From Aequorivita marisscotiae (GTDB lineage Bacteria; Bacteroidota; Bacteroidia; Flavobacteriales; Flavobacteriaceae), in assembly GCF_029814825.1 (NCBI RefSeq), contig NZ_CP122379.1:2954501-3018500 (forward strand): a DNA stretch of 64,000 nucleotides, in the 5' to 3' direction. Positions within the stretch are counted from its first letter, which is position 1; each line of letters opens with the position of its first letter. This document shows positions 51,646-59,500 of the stretch, piece by piece. The position numbers were made by a program, and so were the translations under genes. Under the pieces are notes generated by a model. That model was given only the letters and a program-made list of their open reading frames with translations. It was not told the DNA's origin and did not search any database.

Positions 51646-52050
51646 ATGTTAAAGCAGTTTAAAAAATATATCAAGTCACAGTCCAAGGCTAAAGATTTAC
51701 CTTGTACATATGAACAAATAAATCAGAATCCGAAATTCCAATTAAAATATAATGAAAGTATTATTGGATATTTGGACTATGATGGTACTGTATGGTCTTT
51801 CATTTATTCTACATGGTTTAAGGACCAAAGTGAGTTGGAGCCTCTATTTGAGTTTCCTTTAAAAGACAAAGTTTATATCTCATCAGAATTATGGCCATTT
51901 TTTGAAAGTCGGATCCCTTCACTCAAACAACCCAAACTTCAAGAATATTTGGAATCGCATCCTTCTGATCGTAATAATAAAGTTAAGCTGTTAGAACTTT
52001 TTGGAATAACTTCAGTAAATAATCCTTATAAGTTAACTTTGAACCTTTAA
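51646..52050 (+). CDS. HipA N-subdomain-like protein (HipS-like)
   Basis: 134 residues. The core matches the N-terminal subdomain of HipA: a short strand with glycine (IIGYLDYDGTVWSFIYSTWF), then FEFPLKDKVYISSELWPFFE and SRIPSLKQPKLQEYL, ending LLELFGITSVNNPYKLTL. In the HipBST system of E. coli a separate HipS of this type neutralises the HipT kinase. Here the gene follows the kinase gene by five bases, which is the opposite order to HipBST. Confidence 0.7.
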   Translation: MLKQFKKYIKSQSKAKDLPCTYEQINQNPKFQLKYNESIIGYLDYDGTVWSFIYSTWFKDQSELEPLFEFPLKDKVYISSELWPFFESRIPSLKQPKLQEYLESHPSDRNNKVKLLELFGITSVNNPYKLTLNL

Positions 52051-52275
52051 GGAGAATTTTTTAGTTTTTATTCATCTAATATACAACTTGCCACTAATAG
52101 GATTATTTCATCTCAATAATTAGTTCGGCTTGATTTATACAAGCGATAATAATTTTATAGTGTTTGGCTTTGGGGTTAAAATAACATTTTAGAATCTATC
52201 GATTACCGCCAATATTGAGCGTGTAGATAGTCTGCGTCCAGCCACAGCTGTCAAAGCTCATCCGCTGGCTATTTC
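52051..52275. other. Short intergenic stretch, nothing recognised
   Basis: AT-rich sequence between the HipS-like gene and the IS21 relic; no ORF or repeat identified. Confidence 0.4.
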
Positions 52276-52349
52276 GGAGTGATGGTGCCACCTGTTTCGG
52301 TCAAACCGTGCCACTTTAAAAGATACTACAATTATATAAAAATTAAATG

Positions 52350-52555
52350 TTATTCGTTCCTTAAAGCTCCTTTTCTTAAGGATTCCCCTTTGAGGTCGAT
52401 CCTGTGGGAGGAATTTACGATCCGGTCCAGGATAGCATCAGCAATAGTCCCCTCACCGATGATATCATATCAAGCGGAGACTGGGATCTGGGATAGGATG
52501 ATGGTCGAAGATCGGTTGTAGCGGTCATCGATTATGTCCATAAGTGATTCTCTTG
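52350..52555 (-). pseudogene. istB C-terminal fragment
   Basis: Reads ESLMDIIDDRYNRSSTIILS, QIPVSA-stop-YDIIGEG, then [20 protein letters not shown]. This is the conserved end of the IstB ATPase. The in-frame TGA stands where a Trp is expected (VSxWYDIIGEG), i.e. a TGG to TGA change. The front two thirds of istB are deleted. Confidence 0.85.
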
Positions 52556-53145
52556 CATGGCATAGAGAAAATCCTCTAGTTTTTGGCTTGGGACAGCCAT
52601 GGCAAAGCTATAATCAGAATAAGGAAGGCAGGCCACAAAGACCTGTACGGAGATGATTTCTCCAGTATAGCGATTGATATAAGAAAGTGGTTTTCCAGCA
52701 AAATCAATATAAAGCTTGTCCCCTGGATGGTGTTCTAATACCATTGTAGGTTTACTGCTTTTATGTATTGCTGTAAGTGATAACAAAACTGGGAATAACT
52801 GTATGGATTTGCGTTATCCACACAATATTCCTCATAAAGCACTTTTCGATTTACACCGACTTTTTTAAGCTCTTTAGCAAAATACTTTAATCGGACTTTA
52901 AGCGGCTCATAGCGATCATCTTTGAAGGATGGATTTCCTGCTAAAAGCTTCGCTTCTAGAATTGGATCCTCCAATTTTAGCAGCTCAGCTATCGGCACGT
53001 TGCCAGTTTCGACTTTTCTGATGTACTCTTTTACCGTGTTCTTGCTTATTTGCAAGTTGCGAGCAATGGTTTTTATTCCTTTGCCTTTAAGGCGCATACG
53101 CAGCATTTGTTTGACTTGACTCATAGGTTTAGGTTTTCCTGCCAT
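52553..53145 (-). pseudogene. istA N-terminal part, frameshifted
   Basis: From the ATG at 53145: MAGKPKPMSQVKQMLRMRLK with helix-turn-helix IKTIARNLQISKNTVKEYIR. A frameshift near 52770 separates this from HHPGDKLYIDFAGKPLSYIN with the first catalytic Asp of the IstA integrase core. The frame continues to FLYAMQ and there jumps into istB sequence, so all of the downstream catalytic core is missing. Confidence 0.88.
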
Positions 53146-53375
53146 TTTCTTATCCTTTGGTTATTCACCAAATAAACCTAAAAATCAAATAGAATCTCTT
53201 TAAAGAGGGGTCAGCTTGCTCCGGAACATCAGGTCCACTTTTAAACAAAGGGGGTCAATTTGCTCCAGAATCTTACCCGTAAAGAGCTTCTGTATTTATG
53301 TGAAGGGGGGCAGCATCCGCCAGAATGGCAAGCTGAAATATACAGCCAGTAGAGGGGTCAGCTTAGTCCAGTCTA

Positions 53376-53618
53376 TCCAGGAGGCTGCGGAATATTGGGA
53401 TTGGGATGACGGCTATTGGAGGAGCAATTGCAGCGGAGGCTTATTTTTTACCGAATAGTCTTACGAGAATTGCGGGATATCTGATAGTGGCAGGTACGGT
53501 CGCAAGTGTGGTAAGTCAAGCGGTGATAAATGATGGGAATGATGACGATGATGAATATCCTCCATTTAACGGTTTTTCCACCCCAGGACCTAATCCACTT
53601 TTGGATGTTAACCAATAA
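53376..53618 (+). pseudogene. Small two-helix membrane protein, copy 2 (5'-truncated)
   Basis: Corresponds to residue 17 onward of the protein at 48165: RRLRNIGIGMTAIGGAIAAE, AYFLPNSLTRIAGYLIVAGT, ending PGPNPLLDVN. The first ~16 codons were replaced by the IS21 end. An internal ATG at 53406 could still give a 70-residue product. Confidence 0.75.
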
Positions 53619-53630
53619 AAATTCGAGATT

Positions 53631-53801
53631 ATGGACAATTATAGAATTAGTATAGTTGGCGGAATGGTATTTGGAATATTGCCCAATCTACCGATGGAAA
53701 ATATTATGGTAACAATGTTTATGGCTACGTTTGGAACTATTATCAGTTTTGTAGTAAGTGTGTTACTGAAATGGATTAGCAAACGGCTGGAAAAGCTGTA
53801 A
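53631..53801 (+). CDS. Small membrane protein (holin-like), 56 residues, copy 2
   Basis: MDNYRISIVGGMVFGILPNL, membrane segment MVTMFMATFGTIISFVVSVL, LKWISKRLEKL. Same length as copy 1 (48456-48626), intact, start 12 bases after the truncated partner gene. Confidence 0.75.
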   Translation: MDNYRISIVGGMVFGILPNLPMENIMVTMFMATFGTIISFVVSVLLKWISKRLEKL

Positions 53802-53820
53802 TATTTTAATATGTTTTTTT

Positions 53821-53859
53821 GAGAAGGGGGCTTCTGGGTGACTGGGGGCTCTTTTTTTA
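53821..53859 (+). terminator. Putative terminator after cassette copy 2
   Basis: Same AGAAGGGGGCTTCT hairpin, GGGTGACTGGGGGCTC and T-run as after copy 1. Confidence 0.5.
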
Positions 53860-53917
53860 TAGGGTATCATTTTGGCGGAGCCATTTAAACAAAAATATCC
53901 ATTAGAAGGATTTTGGA

Positions 53918-54520
53918 TTAATCTCGCTGGAAAATAGTATCAATAATATAGCCAATATCCTTTACAAGAGAATAATTGTTTATGTAGTATATATTCAATC
54001 TAACCTTTTCAGGCCAAATTACTTCTATATTATATTTTTCAGGATCTTCTTGTTTAGCTAACAAAACTTCCTCATTTTTAAATATAATAGACGCAGGACC
54101 CGTAATTCCTGGCCGAATTTTAAGAATAAGTCTTTCCTCTCCTTCGAGCTTGTCAGCCAAACCGGGAACATCAGGACGAGGACCTACAAAACTCATATCT
54201 CCGAGTAACACATTCCATAACTGGGGCAGTTCATCTATTTTTGTTTTACGCCAAAAACGACCAATTTTGGATATTCTTGGATCCCCATCTGTAGTAACGG
54301 TAGTAACAATACCAGGAATATGGCGCATGGTTCGTATCTTTATAAGTTTGAACAATTTTGCGTCCCGTCCAACACGAGTTTGTATAAAAAAACCGCTTAA
54401 TCCTGTATCCAATTTTGAAATTAAGGCGGCTAGAATTATAAGCCACCAAAAACTCATTAAACCTATGAATGATACAATGATATCAAACAATCTTTTAACT
54501 TTCATTTCATTTTGTGTCAT
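53918..54520 (-). CDS. Undecaprenyl-phosphate sugar phosphotransferase (PglC-like)
   Basis: 200 residues. One N-terminal re-entrant/membrane helix (LFDIIVSFIGLMSFWWLIIL) and the catalytic domain of small monotopic phosphoglycosyl transferases: GFFIQTRVGRDAKLFKLIKI, RTM, WRKTKIDELPQLWNVLLGDM, SFVGPRPDVPG, IRPGITGPAS. It starts the EPS repeat unit by transferring sugar-1-phosphate to undecaprenyl phosphate at the inner membrane. The length is that of PglC, without the N-terminal membrane bundle of WcaJ-type enzymes. Last gene of the EPS head. Confidence 0.94.
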   Translation of the reverse strand: MTQNEMKVKRLFDIIVSFIGLMSFWWLIILAALISKLDTGLSGFFIQTRVGRDAKLFKLIKIRTMRHIPGIVTTVTTDGDPRISKIGRFWRKTKIDELPQLWNVLLGDMSFVGPRPDVPGLADKLEGEERLILKIRPGITGPASIIFKNEEVLLAKQEDPEKYNIEVIWPEKVRLNIYYINNYSLVKDIGYIIDTIFQRD

Positions 54521-54541
54521 ATTTCCCAGGTGTATGCTTAT

Positions 54542-55384
54542 CTATTTTATATATCCCAATTTTATAAGAGTTGATTTCAACCTATTATTTAATTCTTCAT
54601 AATCTTTATTCGACAATTTATTTTTTGATTTACCAATATTAGAAGATTTTAATGTTGAATAGTCAAAATCTTCTTCATTTAAATTTAGAAAGTCTGCAAT
54701 ACGAAAAAATTCGTTCTTTGGATTTTTAACTAAATTTTCATAATAAATGTCAAGCCTGTTTTCTACCTTTATTTTTGCTCTATGCTTAATTATAGATTCT
54801 GTACATTGATTCCATTGTTTTGTGCAAAATTCCAAAGCAGTGAATTTATCTAGGTCATTCCAACAACCCTTATACTGCACTCCCCATAAATATTTTTTAC
54901 TTGGGACAAGACCCAATTTAATTTTTAAGGTATCGTATGCATAAGTTAATAGAAAAGGAAAAACTTGAAAAATTGGGATGGAAAATAATTTTTTAAATAA
55001 GTAGCTATTACTAGGAGCTTCCCCCCATTGTCTAACGACAGATTCTACCACATCCCTGCCATCTCTGTATAGAATAATAAATTTAGCATTTGGAAAAATT
55101 TCAAGTAAAAAAGGTATTCTCAAAGAATTACCCACAGTCTTTTCAATAAGAAATGGTTTATTTTTAGCTTTTTTGTTAAAGTATTTAAAAATAAATCGTT
55201 TAAATTGAGGCTTTACATCTCTAACCTCCAATTCATCATGGTCAATATCTTCATTGAATCTCTTCCATATAAAATTTATGTCATACTCAATTTTTTCAAT
55301 TTCAGAATTTGTAGCAATTGTATCTCTTAATATTTTTGTTCCAGAACGAGCTGCACCTATAAGAAAAATTGGTTGATATTTCAT
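54542..55384 (-). CDS. Sulfotransferase
   Basis: 280 residues. PAPS-binding 5'-phosphosulfate loop FLIGAARSGTKILRDTIA at residues 7-24 and 3'-phosphate motif FIILYRDGRDVVESVV. The middle and C-terminal helices match the Sulfotransfer_3 type. It probably sulfates a sugar of the EPS repeat unit, which fits the acidic, sulfated polysaccharides of marine Flavobacteria. Located 4 bases after the glycosyltransferase gene and before the PglC-like gene in one operon. Confidence 0.9.
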   Translation of the reverse strand: MKYQPIFLIGAARSGTKILRDTIATNSEIEKIEYDINFIWKRFNEDIDHDELEVRDVKPQFKRFIFKYFNKKAKNKPFLIEKTVGNSLRIPFLLEIFPNAKFIILYRDGRDVVESVVRQWGEAPSNSYLFKKLFSIPIFQVFPFLLTYAYDTLKIKLGLVPSKKYLWGVQYKGCWNDLDKFTALEFCTKQWNQCTESIIKHRAKIKVENRLDIYYENLVKNPKNEFFRIADFLNLNEEDFDYSTLKSSNIGKSKNKLSNKDYEELNNRLKSTLIKLGYIK

Positions 55385-55388
55385 ATCG

Positions 55389-56594
55389 TTAAATGCTGTT
55401 TATTAATTTAGACCATTTATTCAAGATTACCTCTTCTCCAAATTCTTGTTGTGCTATTTCTTTAATATAACCTTGATTTGAATTTTCATTCTTTTCATAA
55501 TATTCTATAGTAGCACGTTTCATTTCATTCAAATCATCGGGTGCAGCTACAAAACCAATTTTTTTATCAATAATAAATTTCGCTAATTCTGAAGATTTAT
55601 TTAAAATTGCAAGAATAGGTAATCCTGCATTTAGATAAGTCATTGTCTTGCTTGGATAGGCAGTTTTATAGGTAGGTTCAGAAATAGATACAACTCCAAT
55701 ATTTGATTGTTCCAAGGCTTTGGATGCAATTTCAGATTTTAAATATCCTAAAAAGAAAATTGATTTATTTAATAAATTACCTGCTTGATTAATTAAATTT
55801 TTACTTTCTACCCCATCCCCTATAAACACAAACTTAATTTGATGATAATTTTCACATTTTATAGCCAATTTTATAATGCTATTTAAATTTTGCAGTTTTC
55901 CTAAATTGCCACAGAACACCACAATAAAATCGGTATCTTTTATACCGTAATCGTTATAATTAAAATATTGTTCGTTAGTTGTTTCAGTTCGAATAAAATT
56001 ATTTATAATTGTAATCTTTGAATGGTCTATTCCTCTTTCCTTAACTAAGGTGTTTTTCATATCTTCAGATAAGACCACTATTTTACTTGCTTTTTTATTA
56101 TTTTTTTTATCAATAAATCGCAAAACATTGAAAAATATTTTGGAGTTCAAGTTTTTATTATAATATGCAATTTCAGGGTAAATATCTTGACAATGATAAA
56201 GGTATTTACTACCCTTAATAGAAGATAGAATACGTATTACAGTCGCTATAATTATAGGAGGGGTAGTAGCTACTGTAATGAGATCATATTTGGGTCGAAA
56301 TAAGATTTTGAAAAAAACATTTATCGCGAATAAAAGAGTATTAATTATTCGTATAACAAAATTTCTATTTTTTTCAGGTAATAACTGAATTCGAGAAATA
56401 TTGATTTTATTTAAGGATTCCTTTCGCTTAACTCCTACGGTAGAAGCTCCATAATAGGACGGCATGCTGGATAGCACCTCTACACTATGTTCAGTAGATA
56501 AATGTTCAGCAATTTTTTTTAGCATCACTGCATATGCTGGTGTATCTGGATAATAATACCGGTGAACAATTAAAATTTTCTTGGTTTTATACAT
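55389..56594 (-). CDS. Glycosyltransferase family 4 (WbuB-like)
   Basis: 401 residues, two Rossmann-like GT-B domains. The N-terminal domain has ILIVHRYYYPDTPAYAVMLK and the acceptor-side YLYHCQDIYPE. The C-terminal donor domain has FIVVFCGNLGKLQNL, LGYLKSEIASKALEQSNIGV and the acidic/Pro loop PSKTMTYLNAGLPILA. It adds a sugar, often L-FucNAc in WbuB-like enzymes, to the lipid-linked repeat unit. That fits the FucNAc genes upstream but is inference. Confidence 0.9.
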   Translation of the reverse strand: MYKTKKILIVHRYYYPDTPAYAVMLKKIAEHLSTEHSVEVLSSMPSYYGASTVGVKRKESLNKINISRIQLLPEKNRNFVIRIINTLLFAINVFFKILFRPKYDLITVATTPPIIIATVIRILSSIKGSKYLYHCQDIYPEIAYYNKNLNSKIFFNVLRFIDKKNNKKASKIVVLSEDMKNTLVKERGIDHSKITIINNFIRTETTNEQYFNYNDYGIKDTDFIVVFCGNLGKLQNLNSIIKLAIKCENYHQIKFVFIGDGVESKNLINQAGNLLNKSIFFLGYLKSEIASKALEQSNIGVVSISEPTYKTAYPSKTMTYLNAGLPILAILNKSSELAKFIIDKKIGFVAAPDDLNEMKRATIEYYEKNENSNQGYIKEIAQQEFGEEVILNKWSKLINSI

Positions 56595-56596
56595 AG

Positions 56597-57772
56597 TTAT
56601 AATTCCTCAAACGACACAATTTGGCTGCGCTGAATTTCTAAAAAATCTGCTATACGCTTTTTAAGATTATTATTAACCGAAAAGTCTGTTGGTAGATTAA
56701 CTATATGATTAGCTAATTTTTCAGATATCGGATATTTGTTTGGTATTAAGAACCATTTTTGAAAGTCTTCCTTAATAGGGTGAATTTGACTAATAAACCA
56801 ATCGTGAATTGGTAGTTTATATTTTTCAGCCTCTTGTAGAAAAAAATCTCTATCCTTAACAAGAATTGGGTATTTTGTATAAGTATGCTCTGCATACGGA
56901 GGTGCAAAAAGTTTTTCTTTACCTAAATCAATTAATATGTTGTCATAATATTTCGCAATATTTTGTCTAAAAGTGACATTATCTTTAATTCTCTTTACTT
57001 CAAAAACTCCTTTTTTACATTGAACATTACTTAAACCTTTTAAATAATCTGTAGGCATTTCAGTCGATCCCATTTCTCCACCAGAAGAAGAACCAATAAC
57101 TATATTTTTTTTTGACAAGTACCTATATAGCTTTAAAGCATTCCAATATAATGCTTTGTAACCTAGAATATTTTTAGCGAAAAGTTGAATTTTTAGAACT
57201 ATTTCATCCTTTAAAGAAGGAGTTACAAGCTGCCTTTCAAACTCATTCATTTTTTCTCTCAAAATGGGGTTTTTAATAATTGCGAAGCCCCCAATTCCAG
57301 TAGAAAACATTTTGTTCCACTGACTTGAGAAAAAAGCAGCATCCACTGTAGTGCCATTGAGGTGGTTTTTATAGCTACCCCCAAAACCATGAGTACAATC
57401 TTCTATTACAAATAAATTATGTTTTTTAGCAATAACTTTTAAAGCATCCATGTCACTAGAAAGCCCAAAAGTATTCTGTGCTAAAATTACTTTTGTTCTA
57501 TTAGTAATGGCATTTTCAATTTTTGAAATTTCAATATTATATGTCTTTGGGTCAACATCCACATAAACGGGCTTTAAGTTATTATAAATAATGGCGTTAG
57601 GCACGACGACACATGTAAATGCTGGTATAATGATTTCATCATTCTCTTGCAATTTTAAAGATTTTAATATGCCAAATAATGATACTCGACCTTTCCATGT
57701 TAATATTACCTCCTCTACTTCACAATTTAAAAAAGCAGCTATTTCCTTTTTTAATGCTAATTGATAGTTCAT
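56597..57772 (-). CDS. DegT/DnrJ/EryC1-family aminotransferase, second copy
   Basis: 391 residues. PAFTCVVVPNAII, the Asp motif VIEDCTHGFGGS and the PLP lysine K154 in SSQWNKMFSTGIGG. It belongs to a distant branch; the segment FSSQWNKMFSTG differs from sugar aminotransferases such as PglE. Specific substrate unknown. It lies between the epimerase and glycosyltransferase genes of the EPS operon with 2-17 base gaps. Confidence 0.88.
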   Translation of the reverse strand: MNYQLALKKEIAAFLNCEVEEVILTWKGRVSLFGILKSLKLQENDEIIIPAFTCVVVPNAIIYNNLKPVYVDVDPKTYNIEISKIENAITNRTKVILAQNTFGLSSDMDALKVIAKKHNLFVIEDCTHGFGGSYKNHLNGTTVDAAFFSSQWNKMFSTGIGGFAIIKNPILREKMNEFERQLVTPSLKDEIVLKIQLFAKNILGYKALYWNALKLYRYLSKKNIVIGSSSGGEMGSTEMPTDYLKGLSNVQCKKGVFEVKRIKDNVTFRQNIAKYYDNILIDLGKEKLFAPPYAEHTYTKYPILVKDRDFFLQEAEKYKLPIHDWFISQIHPIKEDFQKWFLIPNKYPISEKLANHIVNLPTDFSVNNNLKKRIADFLEIQRSQIVSFEEL

Positions 57773-57789
57773 TTTTTTTATTATTTACT

Positions 57790-58923
57790 TTATTCGCTCC
57801 AAACTGTTCGCTTTATATAATCTGTATAAGAAATAATAATCCTCACAACTTTTTCAGATACATTAGGCATGCTATAATCAGCAACTCTCCTAAAATTTCT
57901 TTCAGGATCTAAGTTTTGTGTTTGCAGTTGCACTAAACCTTGAAGAATGCGATCGGTATTTAAGCCAACCATCATTACGGAAGCTTCTTCCATTGCCTCA
58001 GGTCGTTCATGTGCATCGCGAATATTTAAGGCTCTAAAATTGAGTATAGATGACTCCTCACTGATTGTGCCAGAATCTGATAATACAGCATAAGAATTCT
58101 TTTGTAAGGCATTGTAGTCGTGAAAGCCTAGAGGTTTTAAAAACTGAATGTTAGAATGTGTTTCTGCTTTTTTCTTTTCTATCATATTACGTGTCCGAGG
58201 ATGCGTAGAAACAATAACTGGATAGTCGTACTGCTCAGCAATAGTGTTTAGACTATCAATCAAACCCTTAAAGTTCTTTTCTGAACTTATATTTTCTTCC
58301 CGATGTGCAGATACAACAAAATATTTGTGCTTTTCCAAATTTAATTTGATCAAAACTTCTGAAGCTTCTATTTGAGACAAATAATGATTTAAAACCTCAA
58401 ACATAGGGGAGCCAGTCTTTATGATTCTATCTGCCGGCAAACCTTCTCGTAATAAATATTCCCTTGCAATATCGCTATAAGTTAGATTTATATCGCTTAC
58501 GTGATCTACTATTTTCCTATTTGTTTCTTCTGGAACTCTTTGGTCAAAACATCTATTACCAGCTTCCATATGAAAAATAGGAATACGACGTTTTTTAGCG
58601 GCAATCGCACAAAGACAGGAATTGGTATCGCCAAGAACTAAAAATGCATCTGGGTTTACTTCCTCAAGTACTGGGTCGATATTTATTAATATCTGTCCTG
58701 CTGTTGTAGTGGCGTTAGTTCCTGCAGCATTTAAAAAGTGGTCTGGTTTGCGGAGGCCAAGGTCTTCAAAAAAAACTTCGTTAAGTTCGTAATCGTAGTT
58801 TTGTCCTGTGTGAACTAGAATGTGTTCGATTGCTTCAGATGCATCTAGGGCGGCTATTACTCTGGATAATCTTATAATCTCAGGGCGGGTGCCGACTACT
58901 GTCATTACTTTTAATTTCTTCAT
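57790..58923 (-). CDS. UDP-N-acetylglucosamine 2-epimerase family (CapG/FnlC-like, WecB fold)
   Basis: 377 residues, complete GT-B-like epimerase. VMTVVGTRPEIIRLSRVIAA, LVHTGQNYDYELNEVFFEDL, FHMEAGNRCFDQRVPEETNR and SDSGTISEESSILN are the family's substrate-binding elements. With the CapE- and CapF-like genes on the same strand it is best read as the last enzyme of UDP-L-FucNAc synthesis (C2 epimerisation). Use as a plain UDP-GlcNAc 2-epimerase for ManNAc cannot be excluded. Confidence 0.9.
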   Translation of the reverse strand: MKKLKVMTVVGTRPEIIRLSRVIAALDASEAIEHILVHTGQNYDYELNEVFFEDLGLRKPDHFLNAAGTNATTTAGQILINIDPVLEEVNPDAFLVLGDTNSCLCAIAAKKRRIPIFHMEAGNRCFDQRVPEETNRKIVDHVSDINLTYSDIAREYLLREGLPADRIIKTGSPMFEVLNHYLSQIEASEVLIKLNLEKHKYFVVSAHREENISSEKNFKGLIDSLNTIAEQYDYPVIVSTHPRTRNMIEKKKAETHSNIQFLKPLGFHDYNALQKNSYAVLSDSGTISEESSILNFRALNIRDAHERPEAMEEASVMMVGLNTDRILQGLVQLQTQNLDPERNFRRVADYSMPNVSEKVVRIIISYTDYIKRTVWSE

Positions 58924-59039
58924 TCTGGATGGAACGCGGAATACACTGACTTAACGGATTCTCACGGATTTTTTTAATTTATAAATACTTTTTTTTGGAA
59001 CGCAGAACACACGGATTTAACGGATTCTCACGGATTTTT
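58924..59039. repeat. Two copies of the ACGGATTCTCACGGATTTTT repeat
   Basis: Two tandem copies of about 55-60 bp: GGAACGC(A/G)GAA, ACACGGATTTAACGGATTCT and CACGGATTTTTTTAATT. They fill the gap between the epimerase and the GxxExxY gene. Confidence 0.85.
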
Positions 59040-59408
59040 TTAATTAGTATATATTTTTCTTTTGAACTGAGGTTTCTTTCCAAAATTCAATAACAGTCCA
59101 ATTTCTATCTCTGTAGCTTTTAAATAGTTTAATAGTTGAAACTCATGTTCTTCACAGAGATTTTCAGCAGCTTTAAGCTCTATAATTATTCTTTCTTCTA
59201 CCACTATATCTGCAAAATACTTACCAACTTGTTGCTTTTCATAAAACACGTTAATAGGCATTTGTTTCTGAACAATTAGACCCATTTTGCGAAGCTCTAT
59301 CATCATTGCATTTTCATATACTCTTTCCAAAAAACCATAACCTAATGAGTTATAGACTTTATAGAATGCCTTGATTATCTTATCAGATATATCTTCATGT
59401 AACAGCAT
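59040..59408 (-). CDS. GxxExxY family protein
   Basis: 122 residues. Named motif GFLERVY at residues 25-31 (GYGFLERVYENAM), then KQMPINVFYEKQQVGKYFAD and the nuclease-like IIIELKAAENLCEEHEFQLL and NYLKATEIEIGLLLNFG. The fold is PD-(D/E)xK-like in outline, with D (FADIVVEE) and E-x-K (ELK), but the family's activity is not known. It interrupts the capF-capG order and looks like an accessory insertion with repeats on both sides. Confidence 0.92.
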   Translation of the reverse strand: MLLHEDISDKIIKAFYKVYNSLGYGFLERVYENAMMIELRKMGLIVQKQMPINVFYEKQQVGKYFADIVVEERIIIELKAAENLCEEHEFQLLNYLKATEIEIGLLLNFGKKPQFKRKIYTN

Positions 59409-59500
59409 ATTATATCACTATTTCTATGATTAACTATTATAGACGCAAATTTATAATAAATTCTGTGCTTATCTGCTAAATCAGTAAAATCAGTGTTCCC

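Larger units (their letters stand above)
52276..53376 (-). mobile_element. Degenerate IS21-family element with internal deletion
   Basis: Right end at about 52283-52318 (GTGGCACGGTTTGACCGAAA on the minus strand). Left end at 53205-53375 with repeated GGAGCAAGCTGACCCC, GGAGCAAATTGACCCC and GGACTAAGCTGACCCC. Between them lie the front of istA and the tail of istB, joined by a deletion. The two ends carry different terminal motifs, so the relic may combine two IS21-type elements. It truncates the second copy of the small membrane-protein cassette. Confidence 0.8.

Noticed and set aside
50045..52050. Complete HipBST-like operon including a HipB
   Set aside because: The XRE fragment is 5'-truncated, 325 bases away, and its C-terminal part resembles general flavobacterial regulators, so I do not count it as the module's HipB.
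52279..52521. Plus-strand ORF of 80 codons
   Set aside because: Antisense to the istB fragment and the IS end.
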